Of a DNA stretch of 64,000 bases, positions 10,372 through 18,353 are shown piece by piece. A program made the position numbers and the translations under genes. Each line of letters opens with the position of its first letter. Position 1 is the stretch's first letter. The DNA is from Candidatus Gracilibacteria bacterium CG17_big_fil_post_rev_8_21_14_2_50_48_13 (GTDB lineage: Bacteria; Patescibacteriota; Gracilibacteria; 1-14-2-50-48-13), in assembly GCA_002783265.1 (NCBI GenBank), contig PFFG01000009.1, positions 186,001 through 250,000 of the forward strand. The letters are read 5' to 3'. Below the pieces are notes generated by a model. The model worked only from the letters and a program-made list of their open reading frames with translations. It did no database searches and was not told the origin of the DNA.

Positions 10372-10441
10372 ACTTGCTGTCATGGCTCAATTGCTTTCAG
10401 ACACGTTTCATATAGATCGCTCGATCATTGACATGTAGACA
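10343..10441. repeat. Direct repeat TTGACA-N-GTAGACA, two copies
   Basis: The 14-base sequences at 10343-10356 and 10428-10441 differ at one position (TTGACA then G or T, then GTAGACA) and are 85 bases apart. The first copy supplies the -35 box of the promoter. The second has no -10 box at the right distance, so it is more likely an operator-like copy than a second promoter. Confidence 0.7.
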
Positions 10442-10448
10442 CAAGGGT

Positions 10449-10547
10449 CGGATGCGTTTCGCATCTGATCGACATTAAAAACTCTTATGAGTAATTGTAT
10501 TTGTACGATTACCCGTCGTGTCCATGTCGCCTTGGCGACAGCACGAC
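10449..10547 (+). promoter_or_regulatory. Structured 5' leader of the surface-layer mRNA (two hairpins)
   Basis: Hairpin one is at 10449-10467: a 7-bp stem, CGGATGC with GCATCTG including one G-T pair, around GTTTC. Hairpin two is at 10515-10547: GTCGTG pairs with CACGAC, and inside an internal loop GTCGC pairs with GCGAC around CTTG. Both lie between the promoter and the likely start. Long structured leaders that stabilise mRNA are known for surface-layer genes in other bacteria. That role here is inferred. Confidence 0.6.
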
Positions 10548-10594
10548 AAAACGGTGTGAAGATTGTTTTGTTTTTATTTTTTAGTAGCTTTTTT

Positions 10595-13500
10595 ATGCGG
10601 ACTTCTCTCAGAATGACTCGCAAAGTAGTTGCTGGAGTATCAACACTGGCTCTTTTGGCTGGTTACGCTACTGCACTTCCTACTGCTGCGGCTCAATTCT
10701 CCGACGTTCCTATGGACGCTTGGTACTATGACTACGTCATGAACCTTGTGGATATGGGTATCGTTGATGGAAATCCAGACGGTACTTTCCGTCCGGACAA
10801 CTCCCTTAATCGTGCGGAAATGGCGAAAATCGCTGTGAACGTTGCGATGTTGACTGGCGTTATCGCTGATGACGACATGTCAGGGGCTCCTACGTTTAAC
10901 GACGTATCTGCAGACCAGTGGTTTGCTAGCTATGTTGCTCTCGCTGCGAAGAACAAAATCTTCGAAGGTTATCGAGATGCTCAAGGAAACTTGACTGGGA
11001 ACTTCGGTCCTGGAAACATGGTGAATCGTGCTGAAGCTTCTAAGGTTCTCTTGCTGGCTGCAGGTGTTCCTGAGATGCTTACTCCTGGTGCTCCATTTAT
11101 GGATGTCGCTAGTACTGACTGGTTCTATGCTTATGTTACATCTGCATACAACTGGTCTATCCTCGATGGTTATAAGACATCAGACGGAAAGCTTACGGGC
11201 TACTTCGGACCTGGTGATGCTGTAACTCGTGGACAGATCGCTAAGATTGCTGTGCTCGCACAGGATCCTGTTGATCGCTACACTGGTGAGCCTCTCAACG
11301 GTGGAAACATGAACTCTAACGAGTCAAACGCGAACACGAACGGTTCTACAGATTCTAACATGAATACGAACAGCTCTGTTCCTACGTCTAATGTTTCTTT
11401 CGAAGCGGCTATCGCTCGTGATGCAAACAACAACGTCTTCCCTGCAGCTTCTACGCTTGCTACTGGAACCGCTTTCAACACGGTTACTGCTATCAACGTT
11501 ACTGCTGGTAAGGACGAGGATGTGAAGGTAAACGAGATCTCAGTAATGAGCCGTGGATTCGTTTCTGACTCTACTATTAACGGTGTTCTCATCGTTGATG
11601 GAAGCGGAATGCGTCACGGAAACATCGTGAACTTCTCTTCTTCTAAGGCAACGGTTTCTTTCGGTGGTGATCCAATCATCGTTAAGGCTGGTTCTACGCA
11701 GCAGATTAAGGTTCAATTGAACTTTGGTACGCCTGCTGGATTCACGTCTGGAACTGTTGGTGTAGAAGTAACGGGTATCAAGGCTACTGGTGGATCCACT
11801 GGTGGAATGGTAAACGTTTCTTTCCTTGAGAATAAGCCACTCATGGGAAACATCCACTCTCTCGTTACTGGTTCTAACATCGGTAATGTGACGTTTGATG
11901 ATGTAACTATTACTGCAGCAGTTCAGGAGGTTGACCTCGGAATCAAGAACAAGGAAGTATCTAAGTTCAAGATTACGCAGGCTAACTCTCAGGAAGATAT
12001 CACTCTTACAGAGCTTATCGCTTTCAACAACGGTAACTCTTCTGATACAGATATCGAGAACATCAAACTGGTTGACCAGAATGGTACAGTTCTCTCTGAA
12101 GTAAAGAACACGAAGAATCGCTACGCAATGTTCGACCTTTCTGCTAAGCCTTACGTTATTCCTAAGGGAACTAGCCGTAACCTCAGCATCTTGGTAGACG
12201 TTATCAACGGTTCTACGCGTACTATCCAGTTCGTTGTCTCTAACGACTACGATATGAAGATCAAGGGGTCTACGTCTCAGGCGTTCCTCTTGCCTACTGC
12301 TGGTACATCTGACACTGCATTCCCAATCGGAGATACTGCTAACCGCAATACACTTCAGATCAAGGAAGGTGTCTTGACTGTTTCTAAGGCAACTTCTTCT
12401 CCATCTGGAGAGGTTTCTCGCGGAGCTACGGAAGTAGTTATCGGTGAGTTCAAGGTTGAGGCTGCTGGTGAAGACATTGAAATTCAGGGTGGTTCTATCA
12501 ACGTTCAGACAACTTCTCTCAACGGAAACAATGAGTTGAAGGGTACGTTCAAGTTGGTGAATGGCTCTGGTACGACTATCCACAGTATTAATGCTGTTGA
12601 AGCTACCTACGATGCAATGTTCGACGCTACAACTGGTAACGGTGTTGACGTGATTTCACGTTTCAACAACTACTACACAGTGAAGGCAGGTACGACGGGA
12701 GTTATTAAGTTTGTTGTCGACATTGCCGATGGTGCAACTGCTGGTAACACGCTTCTTGCTTCTTTGAAGGACCTCAACATTAAGAAGATTTCTTCTAACC
12801 GTACTGGTACGGCTGCTACGACGACTGTTACAGGTAACACTATGACAATCACGGCTGCTAACCTTACAGTTTCTAAGAACCAGGCTGTTGGTGATACCAA
12901 CATCGTTAAGGGTGCAACCGCTCAAAAGATCGGATCTGTAAACTTGACGACAACAAACGCTGAAGGTGTGAGCATTAGCTCTATCGTTGTTAACCTCAAC
13001 GACAACAACGGCGTTACAAACCTCCGTTTGATGAAGGGTGGAACTATGGAACAGTTGGGATCTACTCAATCTACTCCAGGTCTCACTTCTAACTCTTTTG
13101 GAGTAAGCGGCCTTCTCTCTATCGACAAGTCTTCTAGCAAGACAGTTGATATCTATGCAGACATTGCTTCTTCAAGTACTGCTACGTCTATCCAGGCAAC
13201 TATTCCAGCTGCTGGAATCAGTGCAACTGGTCTTCAGAGTGCGAACACTGTTTCTGCACCTTCTGTTGCTTCTTCTCTCCAGGCAAACCCTGTAGTTGGA
13301 AGTGGAACAGTAACAGTAGCTCAGTCTACTGCAACTGCTTCTTCTCGTGTGCTTTCTGCTGGTGAAACTGCTGACCTCTTCTCTTTCGAGATTAAGGCAA
13401 CAAACAGCGAAGACATGCGTCTTGAGCGTGCTAAGATTGCGTTCCCTGTATCTTCTGCGAGCATCTCTACTGTAGAGCTCTACGATGGTGCAACGAAGAT

Positions 13501-14788
13501 TGGTGGTCCTCTTACTATCACTGATGGTATGGTTGACTTCTCTGGTCTTAATGTAGTTATTGCTAAGAATGCTACGAAGACATTCACTGTGAAGGGAATG
13601 CTTTCTAGCTCTTCTTCGTTCAACTCAAACGATGACATGGTTGGAGCTCTTAACTACTTCGAAGTAGTTGGTGTTTCTTCTGGTCTTCGTGTTTCTCAGC
13701 TCGCTTCTAATGGCCTCGCCTTCGAAGCTGGTGCTGTAACGCTTGGTTCTCAGACTGTTGCTGCTGCGGCTACGACGCAGTTCAAGGCTGGTCAATTGTT
13801 CTACAACGACACGGATAACCTCCTTGCTCGTCAGAACACGGCTGGTATTACTTCTGGTAATGCTAAGAACGGAGCAAACGTAACTGTTGAAGATGGTAAG
13901 GTTCTCCTTGCTCTTCCTACACAGTTCTCTGGTACAGCTCTTGCTGGACAGTTGATTGTTAATGACGCTGGTGCTCTCAGCTTCTCTGCTGGTGGTGCTC
14001 TTGCGGGAACAGAGTCAGCTCTTCCTATGGTTGCTACGTACACGACTGGATACAACAGCGCTAACTTCATGGTTGGTGATGTTGTTGCCTACGATGGTCC
14101 TACAATCGGTGTGGTAACTGCGGTTACTGCTACGACGTTGGATGTTACATCTGTAGCTGGTGGTGCTACTGCATCTTACGCAGGTGCTCGTATGACGAAG
14201 CTCTTCTCTGGAACTGGTGAAGGTAAGACACACATTCTTCAGAATGTACGTCCTGTCATCGCTGCTCAGACGGTAAACTTTACTCCTACTGCTACGGCAG
14301 AAGTTGCGAAGTTCAACGTTACGGCTTCTGGAAATGAGACCCTTAACCTCAACAGCTTGGTGTTCTCTATCGCTGGTTCTTACAACGGAACTCTCGGTAA
14401 CTTCAAGCTCTACCAGGTACAAGGAAACAACGAGACGGAAGTTCTTGGAACTGCTACTCTCGCTACTGACGCTGGTGTAGCTGGTTATATTGACGGTGCT
14501 GATCCTAAGGCTCAGAACCTCACTGTAACTCCTACGTCTGCATTCAGCATTCAGCCTGGTCAAACGGCAACGTTTGTTCTGAAGGCAGATGCAAGTGCTG
14601 CGAAGACTGCAGGAACACAGGGATCTGTGTCTCTCTCTCTTCAGCTCGCTGGACAGTCTGGAGTTCGCGATACGCGCAACTCTGTGACTTACTCTTACAC
14701 GAACAGTGCTACTACTCCTGTGACGTTCACTAGTTTGACGTCTATCAATGAGTACCCTGTTACTGTAGGTAACAACACAATTAACTAA
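10595..14788 (+). CDS. Major SLH-domain surface-layer protein candidate
   Basis: The open frame begins at 10487, but the ATGs at 10595 or 10613 put a signal peptide at the N-terminus (TRKVVAGVSTLALLAGY...PTAAAQ). From 10595 it has 1397 residues. Three SLH repeats follow, at about 35-88, 101-157 and 168-222, each with the F-x-D-V and N/TRxE-like cores; these bind cell-wall polymer. An Asn/Ser/Thr linker (~235-264) leads to ~1100 residues of Thr/Ser/Val-rich beta domains. At least five of these repeat a pattern of a short LYDG-like strand, a hydrophobic strand, then a G-T/S-K-T-F-x-V strand. The mature protein has no cysteine that I can find. Codons are strongly biased to GCT, GGT, TCT, AAC and AAG, unlike its neighbours. 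With its strong promoter, leader and terminator, this suggests very high expression and the main coat subunit. Confidence 0.88.
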   Translation: MRTSLRMTRKVVAGVSTLALLAGYATALPTAAAQFSDVPMDAWYYDYVMNLVDMGIVDGNPDGTFRPDNSLNRAEMAKIAVNVAMLTGVIADDDMSGAPTFNDVSADQWFASYVALAAKNKIFEGYRDAQGNLTGNFGPGNMVNRAEASKVLLLAAGVPEMLTPGAPFMDVASTDWFYAYVTSAYNWSILDGYKTSDGKLTGYFGPGDAVTRGQIAKIAVLAQDPVDRYTGEPLNGGNMNSNESNANTNGSTDSNMNTNSSVPTSNVSFEAAIARDANNNVFPAASTLATGTAFNTVTAINVTAGKDEDVKVNEISVMSRGFVSDSTINGVLIVDGSGMRHGNIVNFSSSKATVSFGGDPIIVKAGSTQQIKVQLNFGTPAGFTSGTVGVEVTGIKATGGSTGGMVNVSFLENKPLMGNIHSLVTGSNIGNVTFDDVTITAAVQEVDLGIKNKEVSKFKITQANSQEDITLTELIAFNNGNSSDTDIENIKLVDQNGTVLSEVKNTKNRYAMFDLSAKPYVIPKGTSRNLSILVDVINGSTRTIQFVVSNDYDMKIKGSTSQAFLLPTAGTSDTAFPIGDTANRNTLQIKEGVLTVSKATSSPSGEVSRGATEVVIGEFKVEAAGEDIEIQGGSINVQTTSLNGNNELKGTFKLVNGSGTTIHSINAVEATYDAMFDATTGNGVDVISRFNNYYTVKAGTTGVIKFVVDIADGATAGNTLLASLKDLNIKKISSNRTGTAATTTVTGNTMTITAANLTVSKNQAVGDTNIVKGATAQKIGSVNLTTTNAEGVSISSIVVNLNDNNGVTNLRLMKGGTMEQLGSTQSTPGLTSNSFGVSGLLSIDKSSSKTVDIYADIASSSTATSIQATIPAAGISATGLQSANTVSAPSVASSLQANPVVGSGTVTVAQSTATASSRVLSAGETADLFSFEIKATNSEDMRLERAKIAFPVSSASISTVELYDGATKIGGPLTITDGMVDFSGLNVVIAKNATKTFTVKGMLSSSSSFNSNDDMVGALNYFEVVGVSSGLRVSQLASNGLAFEAGAVTLGSQTVAAAATTQFKAGQLFYNDTDNLLARQNTAGITSGNAKNGANVTVEDGKVLLALPTQFSGTALAGQLIVNDAGALSFSAGGALAGTESALPMVATYTTGYNSANFMVGDVVAYDGPTIGVVTAVTATTLDVTSVAGGATASYAGARMTKLFSGTGEGKTHILQNVRPVIAAQTVNFTPTATAEVAKFNVTASGNETLNLNSLVFSIAGSYNGTLGNFKLYQVQGNNETEVLGTATLATDAGVAGYIDGADPKAQNLTVTPTSAFSIQPGQTATFVLKADASAAKTAGTQGSVSLSLQLAGQSGVRDTRNSVTYSYTNSATTPVTFTSLTSINEYPVTVGNNTIN

Positions 14789-14822
14789 TCGACCTCTGGT
14801 CCTCTAGTTAAGAGTAACAAGA

Positions 14823-14855
14823 ACCCTCTCCTCTTCGGAGGAGGGGGTTTTTTGT
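14823..14855 (+). terminator. Rho-independent terminator of the surface-layer gene
   Basis: CCCTCTCCTC, a TTCG tetraloop and GAGGAGGGGG form a strong GC-rich stem followed by six T. It lies about 35 bases after the stop codon. Confidence 0.92.
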
Positions 14856-14873
14856 TGTGAAGAATTTGATAAA

Positions 14874-14901
14874 TTGACAATATTAAAAACTGTGGTAATA
14901 A
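14874..14901 (+). promoter_or_regulatory. Promoter of the tyrosine-repeat protein gene
   Basis: TTGACA at 14874-14879, a 16-base spacer and TAATAA at 14896-14901. The expected start of transcription is near 14908. This makes the first ATG (14906) unlikely and supports the ATG at 14927. Confidence 0.6.
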
Positions 14902-14926
14902 ATACATGTATCATTTCCCCACCTCC

Positions 14927-16561
14927 ATGCTACGACGTCTTCTTGCCCTCAGTCTGCTTCTTTCCATGTCTATTGTTCCAGCTCAGGCGATTTCCACATC
15001 TTTTTGGGCAAGTGCTTCCTACTTTGGTGGCACGTCGTGGAGCTCTGGGTATTGGAATACGGGTTCGACCTGGGGAGGATATGGAGGATCGTACCTCTAT
15101 GCACCAGTTGCGGCCAATTATACTGCGCCTACGTCGTACGGTAGCCCCGTAGCGGGATATACGCAGCCAGCAACGCAAACTCCGAAAACAACTGCTTCCT
15201 ATATAGCGGCGAAAACATCCGTTTCGCGACCGGTGGCGACATATACAGACAATGTCACTCATGCATCAGTGCCTTCGGTTTCCTACACCTCTTCATCAAT
15301 GAGGCAAATCGCTCCTTCCGCTACCTACATGCAGAGTGCGTCGAAGCCCGCATCCATAGTGGCATCCTATGAGGCTCCAAAGGCTTCCGCACTGCCTTCT
15401 GCAAACTATACGGCACCTCAGGCCAATTCCCTTCCTACGGCCACCTACAGCGCGCCCGTGCAGGGGCAGGCCATAAGTGTTAACTACACACCGCCAAGTG
15501 CGTCTCGGGGCGAAATACGGGCAAATTATACGTCCCCGGCTTCTCCAGCTGCAATCAAGGTTACCTACATGCCTCCCGTCGCCTCGTCTTCGACCATTCA
15601 AGCGAACTATACCGGAGGTACGGGTAGTGCTTCCTCGGGGATTCGCGCCAACTATCTTGCACCGCAGGCATCGAACGGTGCGGCCTTTGGAAGTCTCTTT
15701 GGAGACGGCTCAGGTGATGCCTATGGCTCTACTGCCTCTGAGAGCTTTGTGAATCGACTCATGGGGCAAAGTTCACCCAGTTATACATATCGCGCGCAAA
15801 CTTTGGATACCTCCCTTGGAAACTACGGGACTTACACACCTGCTTCCTCAACATACACCTCTGGCTATGATCGCACCTTCTCCACGGGCGCGTATGGTAA
15901 TCTGAACGCAACGCCGCGTTCGGTGGTGACTTCTGGTGGTGCTGTGGCAAATTCGACGACGACTCTCGAGCTGGGGGCGCCTTTGGTTGAGGAAAAACCG
16001 TCCTATACCTCAGATCGGGCACTGCTTGTTGCCCGCGGCATCTTACCTGCCTCTTGGAATAGTCGCGTTGGCACAACGCTGCTCTCTCGCCGCGATATTG
16101 CCGTTCTGACATCACGTTTGCGCGCCTGGCGCGACACAGGGAAACCTGTGGCTACGAACTGGACACCAGCGGAGGGCGTCTTCCTTCCTATTCTCACGGA
16201 TCTTGCGAATGCAGACCCTGATTACCGATTTTTCCTTGATGTGACGAATAAGCGCATTCTCTATATGCCTGAGCTTCGTGAAATGAACGGGCGACTGGTT
16301 TCCGCAAAGGCTGAAGCCAATAACCCTGCGCTGCGCGGACAGAGTCTCCAGGCCATTATGACGGCGCTGTATTTGCGCCCGGTGAAGGATTTCTCAGGAT
16401 CCGCCATGCGTGACCTGCCACGTAATGCCTGGTATACGGCCTGGGCAGAAACGGCTGCTTCCTATGGCCTTGATTTTGGCACAACCTTTGCGAGCGATGC
16501 GCGGATTACCCAGGAAGAAGCAGTGCATATGGCCGCTTCCCTGCTCTCGCAAATACGCTAG
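14927..16561 (+). CDS. Secreted protein with 13-14-residue tyrosine-periodic repeats and SLH-like C-terminus
   Basis: No family recognised. From the ATG at 14927 (544 residues) a clear signal peptide appears: MLRRLLALSLLLSMSIVPAQA. A Trp/Tyr/Gly/Ser-rich stretch follows. Then, between roughly residues 75 and 245, a tyrosine recurs every 13 or 14 residues about a dozen times, mostly as A/N-Y-T/x-A/P-P separated by small residues (S, A, T, P). The C-terminal third is ordinary folded sequence and ends in DLPRNAWYTAWAETAASYG...ITQEEAVHMAASLL, which fits one SLH repeat. This suggests an exported, wall-attached, fibrous or extensin-like protein. It lies directly after the surface-layer gene but has its own promoter. 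Its stop codon overlaps that of the convergent DsbA-like gene. Confidence 0.78.
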   Translation: MLRRLLALSLLLSMSIVPAQAISTSFWASASYFGGTSWSSGYWNTGSTWGGYGGSYLYAPVAANYTAPTSYGSPVAGYTQPATQTPKTTASYIAAKTSVSRPVATYTDNVTHASVPSVSYTSSSMRQIAPSATYMQSASKPASIVASYEAPKASALPSANYTAPQANSLPTATYSAPVQGQAISVNYTPPSASRGEIRANYTSPASPAAIKVTYMPPVASSSTIQANYTGGTGSASSGIRANYLAPQASNGAAFGSLFGDGSGDAYGSTASESFVNRLMGQSSPSYTYRAQTLDTSLGNYGTYTPASSTYTSGYDRTFSTGAYGNLNATPRSVVTSGGAVANSTTTLELGAPLVEEKPSYTSDRALLVARGILPASWNSRVGTTLLSRRDIAVLTSRLRAWRDTGKPVATNWTPAEGVFLPILTDLANADPDYRFFLDVTNKRILYMPELREMNGRLVSAKAEANNPALRGQSLQAIMTALYLRPVKDFSGSAMRDLPRNAWYTAWAETAASYGLDFGTTFASDARITQEEAVHMAASLLSQIR

Positions 16562-17148
16562 TTTTGGGGAGTTTTGGCGAGCTCCTCGTTGACGGCTTCA
16601 AGTACCTGAAAGAGTTCACTGGCACCGTTAAATCGACGTTTTCCGAGGAGAATTGTGGGGGTGCGTACGACATTGTCGGCGCGCCCTTTGTTTTTTAAGG
16701 TACTGACAACGTTGGCATATTTTTCCGTATCGACGCATTCGGCAAAACTTTTAGGGAATCCGAGGCTATTCCCAATTTCTTTGAGTTGAAAAATTCGTTG
16801 GGCATCGATGTTTGCGTAGAGCGCACCGATAAACGCACGGTATTCTTTGGTGCCGATTTCACGGGCACACCACGCTGCATTATGGCTGATGTTACTGCCT
16901 GCAATGACAGGAAAATCGCGTAGTCGCAAGCTGAGTCGCCCCTCAGACAGCGCTGCGGATTCAAGTGCCGGCAAAATGTTGTCATGAAACTGTTTGCATT
17001 CAGGGCACTGGTAGTCGAGGTAGACAATCATTTCTACTGGAGCCTTGGGACTGCCAAAAAGTATGCCCTGCTCCTGTTCATCGGCAGGTATGCCGCAACT
17101 GACCAGAAGAACCGATGCTAAAACGCCAAGAATGAGGGTTTTATACAT
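16558..17148 (-). CDS. DsbA/DsbG-like thioredoxin-fold lipoprotein
   Basis: The start at 17148 (MYKTLILGVLASVLLVSCGI) gives a lipoprotein signal with lipobox LVSC, cysteine 18. The mature part is a DsbA-like domain: GSPKAPVEMIVYLDYQCPECKQFHDN with the redox motif CPEC at 48-51, a helical insertion, and the cis-proline loop VRTPTILL near the C-terminus. It probably makes or reshuffles disulfides outside the membrane. The ATG overlaps the end of lgt by 8 bases, so translation is likely coupled to the enzyme that lipidates it. An in-frame ATG at 17172 would add 8 polar residues and weaken the signal peptide. Confidence 0.88.
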   Translation of the reverse strand: MYKTLILGVLASVLLVSCGIPADEQEQGILFGSPKAPVEMIVYLDYQCPECKQFHDNILPALESAALSEGRLSLRLRDFPVIAGSNISHNAAWCAREIGTKEYRAFIGALYANIDAQRIFQLKEIGNSLGFPKSFAECVDTEKYANVVSTLKNKGRADNVVRTPTILLGKRRFNGASELFQVLEAVNEELAKTPQN

Positions 17149-17950
17149 GTTTGGAACGGTTACGATATGCAAACATTACAAAAACTGCTCCAACTATGAT
17201 CATAAGAAGGCTCAGGATCTGCCCCATAGTGAGACCTCCTGCTAAAAAGCCGAGCTGTGGATCGGGGGCGCGAAAGTGTTCGATACCGAGCCGGAAGAGG
17301 CCATAGAGGGAAAGAAAAATACCGAAAATGACTCCTGGAATGTTGCGCAGTGAGGTTCTCCAGAAGAGAATTTGGAGAATGACAAAGAGGAGCAGGCCCT
17401 CCGTCAGACCTTGAAGAATCTGTGACGGATAGCGGCAAAGGCTCTCCGGTGGATACAGAATACAAACGGGGAATGTGCCAGGTTCAAAGGTGCGCCCGAT
17501 GAGTTCCCCATTGATAAAATTTGCCAGGCGCCCAAAGAAGAGTGCGAGAGGAATGGGCAAAATGAGGCGATCCGCTGCAGGCAAGATGGCGATCTTTTTC
17601 GCGCGGAAAAAAAGGGTCAGAGCAAGGATTATACCAATGAGGGCACCGTGAAAAGACAGGCCGCCTTCCCAGATAAAAAAGAAGGAGAGGGGCTTTTCAA
17701 GAAAGACGGGGAGATTGTAGACAAGCATGTAGACACTGCGAGCGCCAATCAGAAGGCCGATCAGTGCGTAGAACAGAATATCGGCGATGTGTTTTGCATC
17801 GAAGCCAAGCAGCTGTTTTTTTGTCAGGACCTGTGTGTAGAACCACCAGGAAAAGAGGAAACCGAAGAGATAAGCGAGCCCGTACCAGCGAAGGGTGAAG
17901 GGGCCAGCGGCGAAAAGGACAGGGTCGAGATTGTAGCTATAGGTCCACAT
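17141..17950 (-). CDS. lgt: Prolipoprotein diacylglyceryl transferase
   Basis: Lgt transfers diacylglycerol from phosphatidylglycerol to the lipobox cysteine, the first step of lipoprotein maturation. The 269-residue membrane protein has the N-terminal FTLRWYGLAYLFGF, the GGLSFHGALIG motif at about 96-106, the signature FFGRLANFINGELIGR around 138-153 with its essential arginine, YPSQILQ, and about seven transmembrane helices. Several predicted lipoproteins in the window (16558, 18354, 30136, 35744) need this enzyme. No lspA gene is present here. Confidence 0.95.
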   Translation of the reverse strand: MWTYSYNLDPVLFAAGPFTLRWYGLAYLFGFLFSWWFYTQVLTKKQLLGFDAKHIADILFYALIGLLIGARSVYMLVYNLPVFLEKPLSFFFIWEGGLSFHGALIGIILALTLFFRAKKIAILPAADRLILPIPLALFFGRLANFINGELIGRTFEPGTFPVCILYPPESLCRYPSQILQGLTEGLLLFVILQILFWRTSLRNIPGVIFGIFLSLYGLFRLGIEHFRAPDPQLGFLAGGLTMGQILSLLMIIVGAVFVMFAYRNRSKHV

Positions 17951-18030
17951 AGACGGGGGTAAGAATGTACTCTGACTCTAGCATGGAGCTGCAGGGGGCC
18001 CAAGGAATTTTCGATGGATGTGAAGTTCGA

Positions 18031-18059
18031 TTGCATACTGTGCGACTTTTTTTTACACT
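18031..18059 (+). promoter_or_regulatory. Promoter of tRNA-Arg
   Basis: TTGCAT at 18031-18036, a 17-base spacer and TACACT at 18054-18059. This places transcription initiation almost exactly at the tRNA 5' end (18068). Confidence 0.75.
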
Positions 18060-18067
18060 ACGCCCGC

Positions 18068-18143
18068 GGCCCCATAGTTAAACTGGATATAACGGCGGTT
18101 TCCTAAACTGCTATTCTGAGTTCGATTCTCGGTGGGGCCACCA
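18068..18143 (+). tRNA. tRNA-Arg (anticodon CCT)
   Basis: A complete 76-base cloverleaf: 7-bp acceptor GGCCCCA/TGGGGCC, D stem GTTA/TAAC, anticodon stem GCGGT/ACTGC with loop TTCCTAA (anticodon CCT, reads AGG), T stem CTGAG/CTCGG with loop TTCGATT, and an encoded CCA end. It is transcribed from its own promoter. Confidence 0.95.
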
Positions 18144-18295
18144 GTCGTCGCAAACCTGCACCACTTCGTATCCTGCTTCGCAGGCTACTTCGGGCTTCGG
18201 TTGCTCCTCCTTCTTCCGAAAAAATTGGAAATTTTTTCGGGTGGGGACCGGAACCCACCGCCCAACCCAATGCAGAACCCTCCCCGTCGCTTTTC
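18144..18295. other. tRNA-Arg 3' flank with palindromes, no gene
   Basis: Several small inverted repeats: CCTGC-TTC-GCAGG near 18171, an 11-bp AT-rich hairpin at 18216-18240 (CCGAAAAAATT with AATTTTTTCGG) that may terminate transcription, and GGTGGG...CCCACC just after it. The GGTGGGG here echoes the 3' end of the tRNA, but only over 7 bases. Nothing looks coding. Confidence 0.5.
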
Positions 18296-18324
18296 TTGTC
18301 ATCCTGGCTGCCTTCGCGTATAAG
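18296..18324 (+). promoter_or_regulatory. Promoter of lipoprotein gene at 18354
   Basis: TTGTCA at 18296-18301, a 17-base spacer and TATAAG at 18319-18324, about 30 bases before the start codon. Confidence 0.6.
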
Positions 18325-18353
18325 GTTTTTGAAACATCTTTACCGTGCAACTT

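Noticed and set aside
11540-12583. 347-residue minus-strand open frame opposite the surface-layer gene
   Set aside because: It is the antisense of a gene with strong codon bias, which removes stops on the other strand. Composition is Arg/Ser/Asn-rich with no domain.
15100-15670. CRISPR array, suggested by the ~40-base periodicity
   Set aside because: The period comes from protein repeats in one open frame; the DNA units are diverged and there are no constant repeats with unique spacers.
18144-18295. Third tRNA-derived element, after tRNA-Arg
   Set aside because: Only 7-base matches to the tRNA 3' end (GGTGGGG, CCCACCG). Palindromes are present, but similarity is too short to claim the same structure.
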